A stretch of 64,000 bases of DNA from Apoda limacodes (GCA_946406115.1 OX291558.1:19088205-19152204); one strand, 5' to 3'. Positions 42,921 to 54,325 are shown, counted from the stretch's first letter. The notes: generated from the sequence alone by a model not told the origin. Made by a program: numbers and translations.

Positions 42921-44350
42921 CTATTTACTTTTACAGGAACTATTACTGTGGCATTTTGAGTTGCATTTTATATTCTTGGAGCGACAATTGCACTATTTAT
43001 CAATACAGTATCTTTTGCAGTGGCACATTATAAACCCTTGCTTACTTCCAGATGATAACATAGATGCTGAGCGAAGTGTTAACGACGAAGTTGAGGGCAC
43101 ATCAGAAATGTTAATAAAGTTGGTTTCAGAGAGTGTAAACCTATTACGTGCATAAATTCTATCGAATGTACCTTACTTGTTTCCTAACTGGTAGAGACCT
43201 GATGGATTAATGCTCATAACAACACACATAACATTCCTAGGTGCTGCACGTCCTCTATCAACTTCAGGAACTCTAACTAAAACGTTAGAACCAATTTCAA
43301 CACAGGGAAATTTTGAATTAGACAGTGCAACCATTTTGTTTGCCTGTTCCTGTAGACCTGATTTAGCACATTCTCTTTCAACGTTTATGCTGTTCTTTCA
43401 GAAACAGAGCTTACAAGTTACATTTGCTCCAAATCCTTCATTCTCATTGCTTTCTCCGCAGATAACGTGTACATATTCATGAGAGTCTAAGCACTTGTGC
43501 TCAGTTTTACAAACAGCACATAACTTCAAACTTTCAGCTGTTCTTAAATGAATATCTATAACGTCAGTAATAACTTTCACGTTTAAATTCTGTAATTTGT
43601 TTAACTGTCATTTTCTCTATTCTTCACGTTGTTTTAAACATCATTTTTAATGGAAGATAGAACCAATTCTTGTAAATCTTCTTCAGTTTCTATGAAAGTA
43701 TACACTTTACCAGAAAAAGATGAATCAGCAAGACCTATTTTTTGTGCTGATCCAAACATAGCTTCGTAAGGACTTCTCTTAAGCGCATGATGAAGAGCAC
43801 ATTTTTTTTTCTCTGAATAAATCGCAATCCTTCTGACCAATTTTGTGAATTATTGTCAGCCATCCAAGTTATTAACATGTCACGAAAGTCTTGATTTGAC
43901 CTCTCTACCGAACCTTTACTTGGAGAATGTCGAGGTTTTCCATGAACAAGTTTCATCCCTGGCCACATTTAAGCTAAATTTTTGATGACTTTATTTGAAA
44001 ATTCACGACCGTTGTCGCTTTGCAGTATACATGGAGCGCCGAACAAACAAAATATATCTAAAAGTTGATATGCTACTTCTTCAGCAGTATTCTTTTTGAT
44101 TGGTCTTAGAATAGTAAATTTAGTCAAGTGATCTTGATAATTCATAATAAATTTTTAATCTGGTTCCGACTGCATATCGATAAAATCAACTTGACATCTA
44201 GAATTCATGCAGTCGGATAGAATAGGTTTCACTACTAAACCGCGTTTTGGTATCTTTTTTTTAATTGGCATTGTTCACATAAACTTAAATATAAGTTTAT
44301 AATCGTTCGTGTAACATTACAGTATTGTTTTTTCAATTCAATTTCCATAA
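42921..44350 (-). pseudogene. Broken integrase gene, KRBA2-like (Ty3/Ginger-type integrase plus Cys-rich tail)
   Basis: From about 44350 downward the minus strand reads a zinc-binding part (ELKKQYCNVTR ... SLCEQCQLKK), then an rve integrase core with its acidic triad: D in RCQVDFIDMQS, D in ILQSDNGREFSN, E in SPSKGSVERSNQDF. A GLRFIQ/ALHHALKRSPYEAMFG segment follows, then a C-terminal half with paired cysteines (CAVCKTEHKC), a VDRGRAAPRNVM segment and a Cys-rich end (CNCRSKNIKCNSKCHSNSSC). This order matches proteins annotated as KRAB-A domain-containing protein 2-like, a multicopy integrase-derived family in arthropods. Disabling changes: TAA at 44155-44157, TAA at 43979-43981, a frameshift in an A-run near 43805, TAG at 42993-42995, and probably others near 43600. 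The final stop is at 42921-42923. The catalytic residues themselves remain. Confidence 0.75.
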
Positions 44351-44397
44351 CTGTAACAAAAATAATCTACTTTAGGATTTTTCTTTGATGACCGGTA

Positions 44398-44520
44398 TCA
44401 ATATCCAGTGCCAAAATATCCAGTTCGAAACGATCCAAAAAAAAGTCCAATAATAAAATATCCGCTGTGAATAATATCCAACATTAAAAATATCTAGCAT
44501 CAAAAATATCAACTTTCAGT
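44398..44520 (+). repeat. Degenerate ~16-bp tandem repeat (AATATCCA words)
   Basis: About eight imperfect units: AATATCCA followed by a variable 7-9-nt spacer. Directly 5' of the integrase pseudogene. Confidence 0.55.
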
Positions 44521-45689
44521 AATATTTATTTTTTGTGAATTTTTATTATGTAAAATTTTAATTGAAATGGATGTTCAGACTTAACGATTAATGTCTAATT
44601 CGAAGAAATAAAGAAAGAAAGAAAAACATTTATTTCGGCGTAAGTAAAACAAATGTGTAAGCGAAAACAAAATAGGATCCCACCCAGTTTTACGCTTGAC
44701 CTAAATTTTTAGGTCACAGCACTGATTTTCAGTAGGACCCTACAGTGATTAACGGAGTCATTAGTGCTACAATAGGTTGCTAAATTAATAACAATATTTA
44801 CGTTCGACTAACACATTGGACTAGGCGGAGTTGTACGGGGTTTAAACAAAAGTTTTTCAAATATCTGCAATAATTCTTATTCTTCAATACCACAATTTAT
44901 TGCGTATCCGACATGCTCTTGATTGGTTTTTATATTTAGATTTCCTACAAGGTATCCTATCAAACGCACGTTATAACGCTGATGAAACTTAGGAGCTAAG
45001 TACTAAATCGTTCAAAGGTTGTTTAAAATATTCAACATGTTGCGCACAATTAAGGAGTCAGCAATATATAGCTTAAATACTAATCATCACCCGAAGGACT
45101 GTATACAAAACGATAATTACGATACGATAGTTTTTTTTTTAATTTACAAGCATTATCATCCTCTCTCATATACTTAACTGAACTCACACATAGAGCCGGG
45201 CAGAAAACCCTTAATCCGTGAATCGATAATTAACTTTTAAAATTAGTGAACTTCAACTTTTAAGTTAAACTTAAAATTAATTAACGGTATTCTTAACTTC
45301 TGTTAATTTGAACTTTTGTTACATTGATTCTTGACATTATATTTGATTCAACGAATTAATGAGAAGTGCAAGTGCTGTTAGCAGCTAGAGTTGCCGAATG
45401 TCAGGTCTTTACACATCGTTAAACCCCTGGTGCATTGTAACCTTATGACCAATGACCTATTATTTAAAAAAGTTTTGAACAATTGATGGAAGACGAAAAA
45501 AGCCAACTGGCTGCAGCATTTTACATAAAGTATCCAGTGATGGGGCTGCATAATTATGATAGCAGCGAGTTGTTGAAGTTATATTTTTCTGCTACGGACT
45601 TAACATGATTCGATTTTGTGAGCTTCGGATATCCAAATTCAATCGCTTTAACAAATAACCGATGCATGTACAATCTTCTGACAATATAG
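44521..45689. other. Non-coding stretch
   Basis: 'gaaataaagaaagaaagaaaaacatttattt' near 44602 resembles a LINE 3' end read on the minus strand. No body was found. Otherwise nothing was recognised. Confidence 0.35.
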
Positions 45690-46040
45690 AAGACAAATAG
45701 GCAAAATATGGGCCTTACGCCATCAATAACTCTATACAGCCATAGTACGACCCATGTTCACATACGGCGCAGTAGTTTGGTGGTCCAGAACTCAGCTAAG
45801 CACTGTCAAAAACAAACCACAAAGCCTACAACGCCCTACCTGTTTGGCAATCACAGGGTGTATGAAAACGACCGTTACGACAACACAAAAGATCATACTT
45901 AATCTCAGACCTCTTTACCTCGTCATACAACAAGAAGCTGCTACTGCGGCCATGTAACTAGAGAAAGTAGGGCTCTGGGAACGGGACAACTTATTCACAC
46001 CTTAAGCAGGCATTAGGCAACGAGCAAAATCTACCTATTA
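45690..46040 (+). pseudogene. LOA/I-group LINE C-terminal RT fragment
   Basis: Reads IVRPMFTYGAVVWW, then LQRPTCLAITGCMKTTVTTT, LNLRPLYLVIQQEAATAA. These match the segment between RT and RNase H in LOA-type elements (RP...YGA.VWW ... ACLAITGAM.T.PT.A...LL.L.PL). The plus-strand frames change and stop after AAM. No RNase H domain was found. Confidence 0.65.
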
Positions 46041-46082
46041 TAACAGATAAACAGCAGCACAAATTCATAACTTTAAACTTTA

Positions 46083-46138
46083 CTGCGATACCTAACGATT
46101 TTATGGAAATAAACCTGCGATACCTAACGATTTTAGTA
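46083..46138 (+). repeat. 32-bp direct duplication
   Basis: 'ctgcgatacctaacgatttta' occurs at 46083 and 46115. Confidence 0.85.
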
Positions 46139-46140
46139 AG

Positions 46141-46863
46141 CAGATATAATTTTTAACAAAGTATACTTTAACTTTGCCCACCTCTGCTTATACACTAATT
46201 TAACCCACCTTACTCACCTCATCGTATATGCACATTGAATCGTTCTACCTGTCAAAAAATAATATGCTCTATCTGGCTCGATAAAGCATATATTATATGT
46301 TTGCAGTTCCTAGCGCTTCCGGTTACCATGCGATAATGGCGGAAGAAGATCGGCTGAAAAATAATGGTTGACCTTTTTATTTGCATTCAGAAAAATGTCT
46401 GGTCATACCTACTGTTATGCTATTTCTGCTGCCGTTTGTGATAATAATAATAACTGTTTTTGATGCCCCTAAAAGCCTAAGGAAATCCGGCCCCAAAAAA
46501 TCCCCCTTTAATTAGTTTTACCCCATATAATTTAAGGGAAATCCCCCAAGTTGTCATCATTGATCGATTGGTGCATAAATTCATGGTTAACTTTTGCATG
46601 TATGTTGTAATGTACATTAATCGATAAATTTTGTGTCGCCACCATCATTAGTACCTACATACTCTTATTTATATGTAAATTTTAATCATCACGTTGAATA
46701 ATTGCTCACTAAATTGCAATTAAACGATTTCGTTTCATCGCTCCGACGCGACGGCAATAATTTCACAGAATGGTTGAAATAAAATTTATCGTAGCGTAAT
46801 GAACTCTCTGCGATCGCTCACGTTTTCATTAGATTACAAAGATAAATTAAATTACAAGTAAAA
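46141..46863. other. Non-coding stretch
   Basis: No feature was recognised. Confidence 0.4.
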
Positions 46864-46972
46864 ACTCAGTCTTTAATAAAAACATAGTCTTGAATAAAAA
46901 CACAGTCTTGAATAAAAACACATTCTTGAATAAAAACGCAGCCTTGAATATAAACACAGTCTTGAATAAGAA
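46864..46972 (+). repeat. 18-bp tandem repeat, six copies
   Basis: Unit ACACAGTCTTGAATAAAA with 1-3 changes per copy. Confidence 0.85.
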
Positions 46973-47049
46973 AGAATAACAATTATTTTGCTTTTGTTTT
47001 GTAAACTAATACGAGTAGATAATCATCAAACACTCATTTTTACACAGTT

Positions 47050-47110
47050 ACTAAGGTGGCAAACAAGCTTGCGGTCCGCTTGATGGTGACCACCTGAGCA
47101 TATAGCTGTC
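47050..47110 (-). repeat. Jockey-family 3' UTR fragment, diverged
   Basis: 'ctaaggtggcaaacaagctt' then 'ggtccgcttgatggtga' on the plus strand. Sequence up to 47341 may belong to the same element but did not read as RT. Confidence 0.55.
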
Positions 47111-47852
47111 GTTAGGACAAATCGCAGGCCCTGTGGACAGCTTGTAATCTCTAACAGTCGACAGACACATCCGCCAATTCGCACAAGGACATCTCCGTGA
47201 ACTCCTTTCTCTAAGACGAGGCCTGTGACCCACTAGTGGGGACGACAAATTACTTAACCACTGCATGTTGGTCTCATAAATAAGAACAGAATCTCTTAGC
47301 GAGTATTGGAGGTTACTATGCTGTGTGGCTGGGTGTTTCACAGCGCGATAAAATCCTAGATGGGGAAAGTCACAGCACAGACATAGCTCAAACAGTTAGC
47401 AAGCTGAAGTCGCAGTTGTGGTAAGAGATCGTGGTGCCAGGTGGTGGTCAGCAGGTGTGACCAGTACTTTCGTGTCGGTGTTACAGTTGAACCGTATTTC
47501 TTTATTTTAATCATCAAAATTAATTGCTATAAACTATTTCGATGGCAATGAAATATAGTAATGTGATAATTACTTTCAGAGACCCCAAAGACTACGACAG
47601 AAACGTACATACTTATTTATTATACGTATTCTCTAATGTTTTATGACCAAATTACAATTGGAGATTTTATTAGAAATAGAAAACAGGCTGTTGAACATAT
47701 TAATTGCAGACTAAGTTGAAATCAAAATAAAATGTTTACTTATAATTATTTTTCACAAAATCGGTCTAATCCTACAATGAAACTTATTAAAAATAAATAT
47801 TAATTAATTAAGAATAAACATAGTCTAATTAGATAGGTAACTTAAGTTATCA
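47111..47852. other. Non-coding stretch
   Basis: A 96-codon minus frame (47051-47341) has no RT motif. Nothing else was recognised. Confidence 0.35.
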
Positions 47853-47930
47853 CTAAGTAACTGCATCGAGGTCACCATCTGTTAGCATGGTACCCAAAAA
47901 GCTAGCGACGTTAAGTACCTCGTTGAATTC
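47853..47930 (-). CDS. Candidate terminal coding exon, unknown gene
   Basis: Minus strand: an acceptor (TTATTGAATTACCTTAG|, AG at 47932-47931) is followed by 25 codons (starting EFNEVLN and ending VASFLGTMLTDGDLDAVT) and TAG at 47853-47855. The block has balanced base composition inside very AT-rich DNA. If real, upstream exons would lie at higher coordinates. The peptide is not recognised. It is too short to be firm. Confidence 0.25.
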   Translation of the reverse strand, partial: EFNEVLNVASFLGTMLTDGDLDAVT

Positions 47931-48149
47931 CTAAGGTAATTCAATAAATAAAATTATAAATTTAAATTACTAATTAATTATCTAATTAAATTTATTCGAA
48001 GAGTTATTTAGAATTTATAAAACTAGGCCACGAAATACCTGACTCTTGCAAAGAATATTTAATCTCGCGGTACTTAGATACTTGAAACTTTGTTACACAT
48101 TTTCTTCACATATATAACTTGATTTGAAATCCAATCAAATACTAAATAC

Positions 48150-48308
48150 CTGTTCTTTACTAACATCAGGTATGGTGTTTACTTACATAAGGTATGGTTT
48201 TTACTAACATCAGGTATAGTTTTAACTAACATTAGGTATGGTTTTTACTAACATTAGGTATGGTTTTTACTTACATCAGGTATATGGTTTTTACTTATAT
48301 CAGGTATA
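48150..48308 (+). repeat. 22-bp tandem repeat, about seven copies
   Basis: Variants of GGTATGGTTTTTACTAACAT(C/T)A with small length changes. Confidence 0.8.
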
Positions 48309-48384
48309 ATGACAGCGGATTAATAAATCCATTAATAAATCTAGACAAGCACTACTACGGGAAACAATTAGTTCTTATTAATAA

Positions 48385-48536
48385 TTATATTATAATATAA
48401 TATAATATAATATAATATAATATAATATAATATAATATAATATAATATAATATAATATAATATAATATAATATAATATAATATAATATAATATAATATAA
48501 TATAATATAATATAATATAATATAATATAATATATA
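48385..48536 (+). repeat. (ATAAT)n microsatellite, about 30 units
   Basis: Near-perfect pentanucleotide array. It creates a long artificial minus-strand frame of repeating ILYY residues. It abuts a LINE C-terminus. Confidence 0.95.
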
Positions 48537-48541
48537 TATAG

Positions 48542-48811
48542 GAGCAAAAGAAACTGAACAAAATTAGCAAGTACCATTTACTAAAAACAGAAATTACTCC
48601 CTTATGGAATACACACGCAATAATCGTTCCCATTGTGATTGGTGCGACTGGAATTGTTGCCAAAAATATTAGAAGACACTGTGAAAAACTAACTGCTAAA
48701 ATAGATATAGGAATATTACAAAAACAAGCAGCAGTGCACACGTCTATGATATTCACTAAAATTCTAGGAGATTCCATATTTGTTACATATATTAGAGAGG
48801 ATGATGTGTGA
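48542..48811 (+). pseudogene. LINE ORF C-terminal fragment (IVPIVIGATG motif)
   Basis: 89 codons and a TGA. It contains LWNTHAIIVPIVIGATGIVA and LQKQAAVHTSMIFTKILGD. A hydrophobic 'VIPIVIGALG' segment followed by an LQK..LL.T..I.RK.L helix ends a group of non-LTR polyproteins (from memory). The frame opens at the edge of the microsatellite, so upstream coding sequence is lost. Its own stop is in place and an AT-repeat tail follows. Confidence 0.55.
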
Positions 48812-48865
48812 TAGATATTCAATGAATAACATAGATATCTAAAGAAACCAACTGATGTTGGGAGT

Positions 48866-48950
48866 AAAAGAGATAATATAATATAATATTATAAACTACA
48901 ATATAATATAACATAATTCATAACATAACACAACATAATATAATACACAC
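48866..48950 (+). repeat. Degenerate (ATAAT)n tract
   Basis: 'ataatataatataatattat' followed by ACATA and ATAACA variants. It lies 55 bp past the LINE stop and may be that element's 3' tail. Confidence 0.7.
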
Positions 48951-50266
48951 AAATATTTTTTCACACCCTGAAGCCTAAATGTTGATAATTTGCCTTAAGA
49001 GTGCGATATAGGCCAGAAAGCTAATTTCTATAATACTAACGTTGTGTATGTGTATGTACTAAAAATCATTACACAATGTCATATACATTACTATTAGATG
49101 TATTTGTCATATACTTCCTTAGTGAATTATTCCATAACGACGCCTTGAAACTTATTTTTTTTTGTATGGGATTTGACGTTTTTACCGTTTTGTAGTCACA
49201 TGTTTTTAGTTTTTGTTACAACTTAGAGTCAATGCAGTAGATAACAAGCTATTCTAATTATTTAACCAACTTTACTTACAATAAAATGCACAAATGTTGA
49301 AACAATGGTCACTTCCAGATTTTTTATTGCATTCAATACAATAAATGAAAATAACTCATTTAGGTAATGCACTAGACAAAAATAAGTTTTATAACATATA
49401 TTTTTTTCAATCCTTTAGGTGCCATAGTTCAGCCACAAAATTTGCACAAAAACGTCGTCTTTTAGCGGTCTAGCCTATGATAAAGTACATGTATTTTAGT
49501 TATGAACATTTTCTATTTCACAACCACTTAAAATATTCTTACTTACCATATTAATTTTAAATCTGTGGTTAACAGTGTTGGTGGCACAATAATAAAATCA
49601 TTGTATAACTATTTATTTTCTACGACTCATTGTTAACAATTTTTGCAACCCAGTTGCAATAAAATAAAAAAAAACCTAATTTATATGTAGGTTTTTGGTT
49701 TTAGAAGGGGCAAAATCCTATAATTTAATCTGAAGTTTCACCTGCTATAAATGTTAATTTGGGTTACAGGCAATCTTCAAGAATATAGGTAACTATGGCT
49801 GGTCTAGCAATTACAGCCAAGTTGTGCCATTATATGACGTAGGTGCTCGTAGGTACCTACCAACTAACAACAGTCCGCATAGAGCGTCCTAGATATCGCA
49901 ATATGCGGACATGACGTCACTACAGCTATAACATTTTGCCGCGTTATTACTTATTTACCACTGAAGTTATATATAGGCACTGCAATACTTATTTAGTTCT
50001 ACCGACTATGGTCCTTTTTCGGTATATTTAATATTTGGATATCCCGTAAGGGGACAACCCCTTGCAACCAGAGCTTTAAATGGAAAAAAAAATAAAAAAA
50101 AATCAATATATGTAAGAATGGGCCTTTTAATACCTAGAGCGTAAAATTGTGATAAAAAAATATTTAAAAAACCTCAGGTAAAATTAGCCTAAAAATTATT
50201 CAATTTAAAAAAAATATGCCTTGGATTGCGTATATGGGCACTGAAGTTGGTTTGCAAATTTCTTGT
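48951..50266. other. Non-coding stretch
   Basis: GTCCGCAT / ATGCGGAC form a small inverted pair at about 49870-49910. No gene was recognised. Confidence 0.4.
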
Positions 50267-50274
50267 GGTGTGGG

Positions 50275-51248
50275 TAGGGCTGCCATTTCTAAAACCTGCC
50301 GCCCAGGACCGAAAGGGTAAAAACCCCGGATTTTGGAGCCTTGACACCGGACATTTGAATTTTTTTTTATTCACTTTTAGCTCTGTTAAAAAAATACATT
50401 TTACTCCCTACTTTATTGAAAACAAACATGGAGTTTAAAGGATTTTTTCGGATAAAATAGGTTGTTTTACACGTTATAGCGAGGTGTTTGTGTGTAATAC
50501 AGTGATTTTTTGGCGCACCTTTTTATAACGCAGTCAGCCATCACTTGTCCTTTAATTCCTTGGTTTGTACTTGCGCCTACAATCGCGAAATATTCTCAGG
50601 GTCAGATACCGCAAAAAAACTGTCATGTAGGTAATCTTACTAAAACTACAGTAATAGCTACAGGAGTAGTAGTAGTAGAGATGCTTAAAGCCTTTTGTCG
50701 ATTGCCTAACTTACAAACGATTTACAAACCATACCATTTATGAGCGTGCCAGCAACCATGGAAACACAAAATTATTTCCTTTGGTAATTCAATATTTTGA
50801 TGTAAAGAACGGAATCACGACGAAAATCCTTGAAGTAGACACCACACCAAATTAAACATCTCAGAGCATTTCAAAACTGATCATAAACCATCTTCACAAA
50901 TATTTTTTTGTGGCTCTCTTGTGGAGTTTGATCAGAAATCCGGACTTTAATTGCAGTCCGGGTTTCACCCGCACAGCCAGCAACCATGAAAACACAAAAT
51001 TATTTCCTTTGGTAATTCAATATTTTGATGTAAAGAACGGAATCACGACGAAAATCCTTGAAGTAGACACCACACCAAATTAAACATCTGAGACCATTTC
51101 AAAACTGATTATAAACCATCTTCACAAATAATTTTTTGTGGCTCTCTTGTGGAGTTTGATCAGAAATCCGGACTTTAATTGCAGTCCGGGTGACTAGGCT
51201 CTCCAAACTAGGACAAATCCGGGGAAACCCGGACGGATGGCAGCCCTA
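50275..51248. mobile_element. Non-autonomous hAT element, 974 bp
   Basis: The ends are perfect 12-bp inverted repeats, TAGGGCTGCCAT (50275-50286) and ATGGCAGCCCTA (51237-51248). They are flanked by an identical 8-bp direct repeat, GGTGTGGG, at 50267-50274 and 51249-51256. An 8-bp duplication with a TAGGG-type end is the hAT signature. Subterminal 'ccccggattt' words recur in inverted sense. No transposase is readable. The interior contains a 213-bp duplicated segment with 228-bp spacing. Confidence 0.88.
50751..51193 (+). repeat. 213-bp duplication (228-bp period) inside the hAT element
   Basis: 'agcaaccatg.aaacacaaaa' starts at 50751 and 50979. Both copies end near 'ggactttaattgcagtccggg'. 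They differ at only a few positions. A 15-bp spacer separates them. Confidence 0.9.
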
Positions 51249-51256
51249 GGTGTGGG

Positions 51257-51624
51257 TATGTGGGTTTCTAACAAATGAGATATACAACTGAAAGCATGCA
51301 CGCACGTACCTACATAATGTATCCCTAAATAAACTTTATCGAACCAATAAAAAGCCAGAATCCTTACTTTCTTACCTACGTATTTATTTATTATTATTGA
51401 AGCGTCTTTTATCCCTTTTAAATTGTTATAACCTGTAACGAAAACATGAATATGTACATTCAAGATATATTTGTAAGAGACGGCTTAGATTTCTCTCTAG
51501 AGATTGAGTTTCGAACAAGAAAAAATAAATGATAAAATTTTCGTCGTTTCGATAAATATGTGGGAGAAGTTAACTATACATCCAAATTGACATCATAAGT
51601 TTACTATACTTCCAAATTGACATC
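51257..51624. other. Non-coding flank
   Basis: Contains a short direct repeat, 'caaattgacatcata' at about 51583 and 51613. Otherwise nothing was recognised. Confidence 0.4.
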
Positions 51625-51710
51625 ATAAATCGTCATCAGACCAATGTTGGCCTAATATAGGCCTTTCCCGATAAAAGCCACTACACGCGATCCTCTGACT
51701 TACTTTTTCA
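51625..51710 (-). repeat. RTE 3'-end fragment
   Basis: 'catcagaccaatgttggcctaatataggcctttccc' and 'acacgcgatcctctgact' on the plus strand resemble the terminal part of RTE elements read on the minus strand. Confidence 0.5.
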
Positions 51711-51977
51711 CCGACTTTTGGCTATTATTTTCAGGTCAATCGATAGAAGACAGCTCACTCTGCACTTACCGATCCGTGGAATCCACTCTACACCACTTCT
51801 GCCCTACAATGAGAGATATGACTTGCCCGAAAATAATTTAGCCTGAGGTTCTGTTAAGATTCTAAGTCGATTACTTCAGTTCTTTTTCGGATCTCCACAT
51901 TTCTGATCATATCCTTTTATATATAAGCTATGCTAAAACTGTGTGAGTCCTTTTACAAGTTTGACAACCTCGAATCC

Positions 51978-52330
51978 CACTAATAATTCTATACGAAAGT
52001 TTAGATGTTTGTATGTTTGTTACTTAATCATGCTTCAACCACTTGACTGATCGGATGGAACTTTGGCACACATACAGTAATAGGACATAGGTTATTTTTT
52101 ATCCCAGAAAATTTAAAAGTTCCCGCGGGAATAACTACAACGTTTGTTACTCAATCCTGCCGCAATGGAGCATCCAATTGAGCTGAAATTTTGCACAAAT
52201 AATTGAAGATACGGAGACGGACATATGCTACTTTTTAACCCAGAAAATTCAAAAGATTCCGCGGGACTATATGGTCCGCAAGATTGAAGCTTGTATGTAT
52301 GTATTACTGTTTTTACCATAGATATAGGAA
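51978..52330. repeat. Common lepidopteran short interspersed repeat
   Basis: 'ccactaataattctatacgaaagt' then 'cttcaaccacttgactgatcgg' and 'tttatcccagaaaatttaaaagttcccgcggg'. The 'cccagaaaatt.aaaa.(t)tcccgcggga' phrase appears twice (52100 and 52240), so the unit is partly duplicated. Same orientation as 1-290. Confidence 0.55.
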
Positions 52331-52499
52331 TCATAAAAATCCTAGGTCTGTGGTTTTTACGATGTAGCTAAAACAACAAAAACGTACAGGAAGGTAAATG
52401 ACTACTTCATGAACTTTTTATTGTTTGTTACGTAATCCGACATTGTAACACATAATCTGTGAAAATGTCAGGCTTCTGCCTACTTCGGTCTAAAAGATA

Positions 52500-52590
52500 G
52501 AACCCTTTAATAGTTGGACAGACAGAGAGACAGCGTAGGCTTAGTAATAGGGCTCCGCTGGTGTCCTTTGGGTACGGAACACTGAAAATC
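52500..52590 (+). repeat. End fragment of the 'CCAAGTGCG' family
   Basis: 'ggacagacagagagacagcg', 'aggcttagtaatagggctcc' and 'ttgggtacggaacactgaaaa' match the family's closing segment at 32900-32982. Confidence 0.6.
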
Positions 52591-53479
52591 AAATTTATGG
52601 CTTCTTTAGTTTTTATATAGATCTTACATAAGCACTCCCTTCATTGTTTATAACAGTAAACATTGTGGCGCTAGTGCAACAAAATTTACGGAAAAATAGA
52701 CCAGGCGAACTACAAGGGTCCCTTATCAGACTACACAGGCCAAAAAATCTTTACACTAGCCAAATTCCACTACTGCAGATATTAAATATATTTTCTGATT
52801 TATCTGTAGAGATACTCCAGTCGCCATACGCATTAATGAACAAGCCTCTTGCCAAATATTCGTTTGTAGGTCGCGTATGGATCAATAGTTGTGTCATTGG
52901 CACAGAACGAGAAACATGCACCAGCCTTCATCGTTCGGTAGATACCTACATTTTTCTAAGGATTTTGCTGAATAATAATTTATCGGTATTGTTGAGTGTG
53001 GATACCAAAACGATAGATACCGAATACCTTATATATATCCTGTCGCCTTACTATTAGAGAAATACTACATTATCCAACCAACAACACATTATGTAATAGC
53101 ACTTCACATGTTGGCACTGCCATCCAACTATAAGTTATGCGTGAAAAAGTATCTTTTTAATACTTTCGCAGTGCACGGCAATTCCAAATTTTTATTTAAA
53201 ATTATTCCACGTGCGTCATTTAATTTCACATACTATTCAGAGGATCCCATATGCACAAATTTATTTAATAACGTTCTAACAACCTTAGAACGGTTGCATT
53301 ATCCCAATTCATGATAAAACGTGTAAAATAGCGAAGCCTAAAAAAATTCAATTATCTAAAATGGAGATGAGCGTGTACATACAGACACACAGACATACAT
53401 ACAGACAGACAGACAAAAAATTTATAAGATTTTTGTAATTATTCTCACTACCCACACTCAATTCTCTTTAAATACCTGT
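52591..53479. other. Non-coding stretch with unassigned open frames
   Basis: Two plus-strand frames (52644-53057, 137 codons; 53108-53314, 68 codons) carry no recognised domain. The first lacks an ATG at its start. A (CAGA)n patch lies at 53380-53415. Confidence 0.35.
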
Positions 53480-54169
53480 TTGTTATGATATTATATTTCC
53501 ACAACTTTACATGGTTCATAAACTTATGTTTTACACAACTTACAACTTTTTTTACTTCTCTAAGTACATTTTAAAAGTTGTAATAGTGTTCCTTTTAAGT
53601 TCGTTAATTACAGTACTAGTGTCATAATTTTTTCACTTGACTCTAACAAAAATTTTGCAAACGGATTCCTGAATCTAAAAATAGTTTTCACACACCCGCA
53701 ATATTTTTGAACGAGCTATCCAACGACACCCCACACCATGGGATAGACGAGAATAAAAACATCCCCACTTTACGTGTAAAGGAGGTACCCTAAACATTTT
53801 TTTTTAAATATCTGCGCAACTGTTTCTGTTGCGGTGTTACATTGTGCATGATTTTTTAGCTAATTCGATTGCATTTGCTTCCGTCCTGTCTCTTTCTAAT
53901 TAGTTGAAAAATCTATTTGCTATCGTGCTTTCAGTTGCCAAATTTGCTGAATTTGCGAGAAATTGCAAGCTAAAAAAACATGCCCATACTATAGGCATTT
54001 CAGTGCCATTAGATTCTCAAATTTTGACGGAATCAAAGGCTCAATCCATCTTCTGTTTAAATATCCGCAGTGTGTGGTTGGCGTCTACGGTAAAATGTTT
54101 GTGATCCCTTACAACTATCCCTTTTATTTAATATGTTACACGGTTTGCAAAACCTTTTTTTATTTCTTT

Positions 54170-54325
54170 TTTATACCCAAGCCGAGGCTCCCACCACGGG
54201 TAGCCCATGAGCGTTGAGCGCTATATGAGCTGAGACTCTTTCAAAGTCTCGCCCCAAAAGCCCCGAGGAGCAGTAATAGCTGCATCAGCCAACTGCATAG
54301 TCCGTTCAGAAAAAAGAAAAAAACT
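54170..54325 (-). repeat. Hairpin-rich short repeat, copy 3 (most complete)
   Basis: On the minus strand: 'ggactatgcagttggctgatgcag', 'attactgctcctcggggctt', then GAGACTTTGAAAGAGTCTC (a hairpin) and AGCGCTCAACGCTC, ending 'ggtgggagcctcggcttggg' and a TA-rich junction. About 145 bp. Serves as the reference copy. Confidence 0.65.

Noticed and set aside
48368..48822. Long minus-strand frames rich in ILYY repeats
   Set aside because: They are translations of the (ATAAT)n microsatellite and the antisense of a LINE fragment.
52644..53057. 137-codon plus frame
   Set aside because: No ATG at the start, no recognisable domain, no promoter or splice signals.
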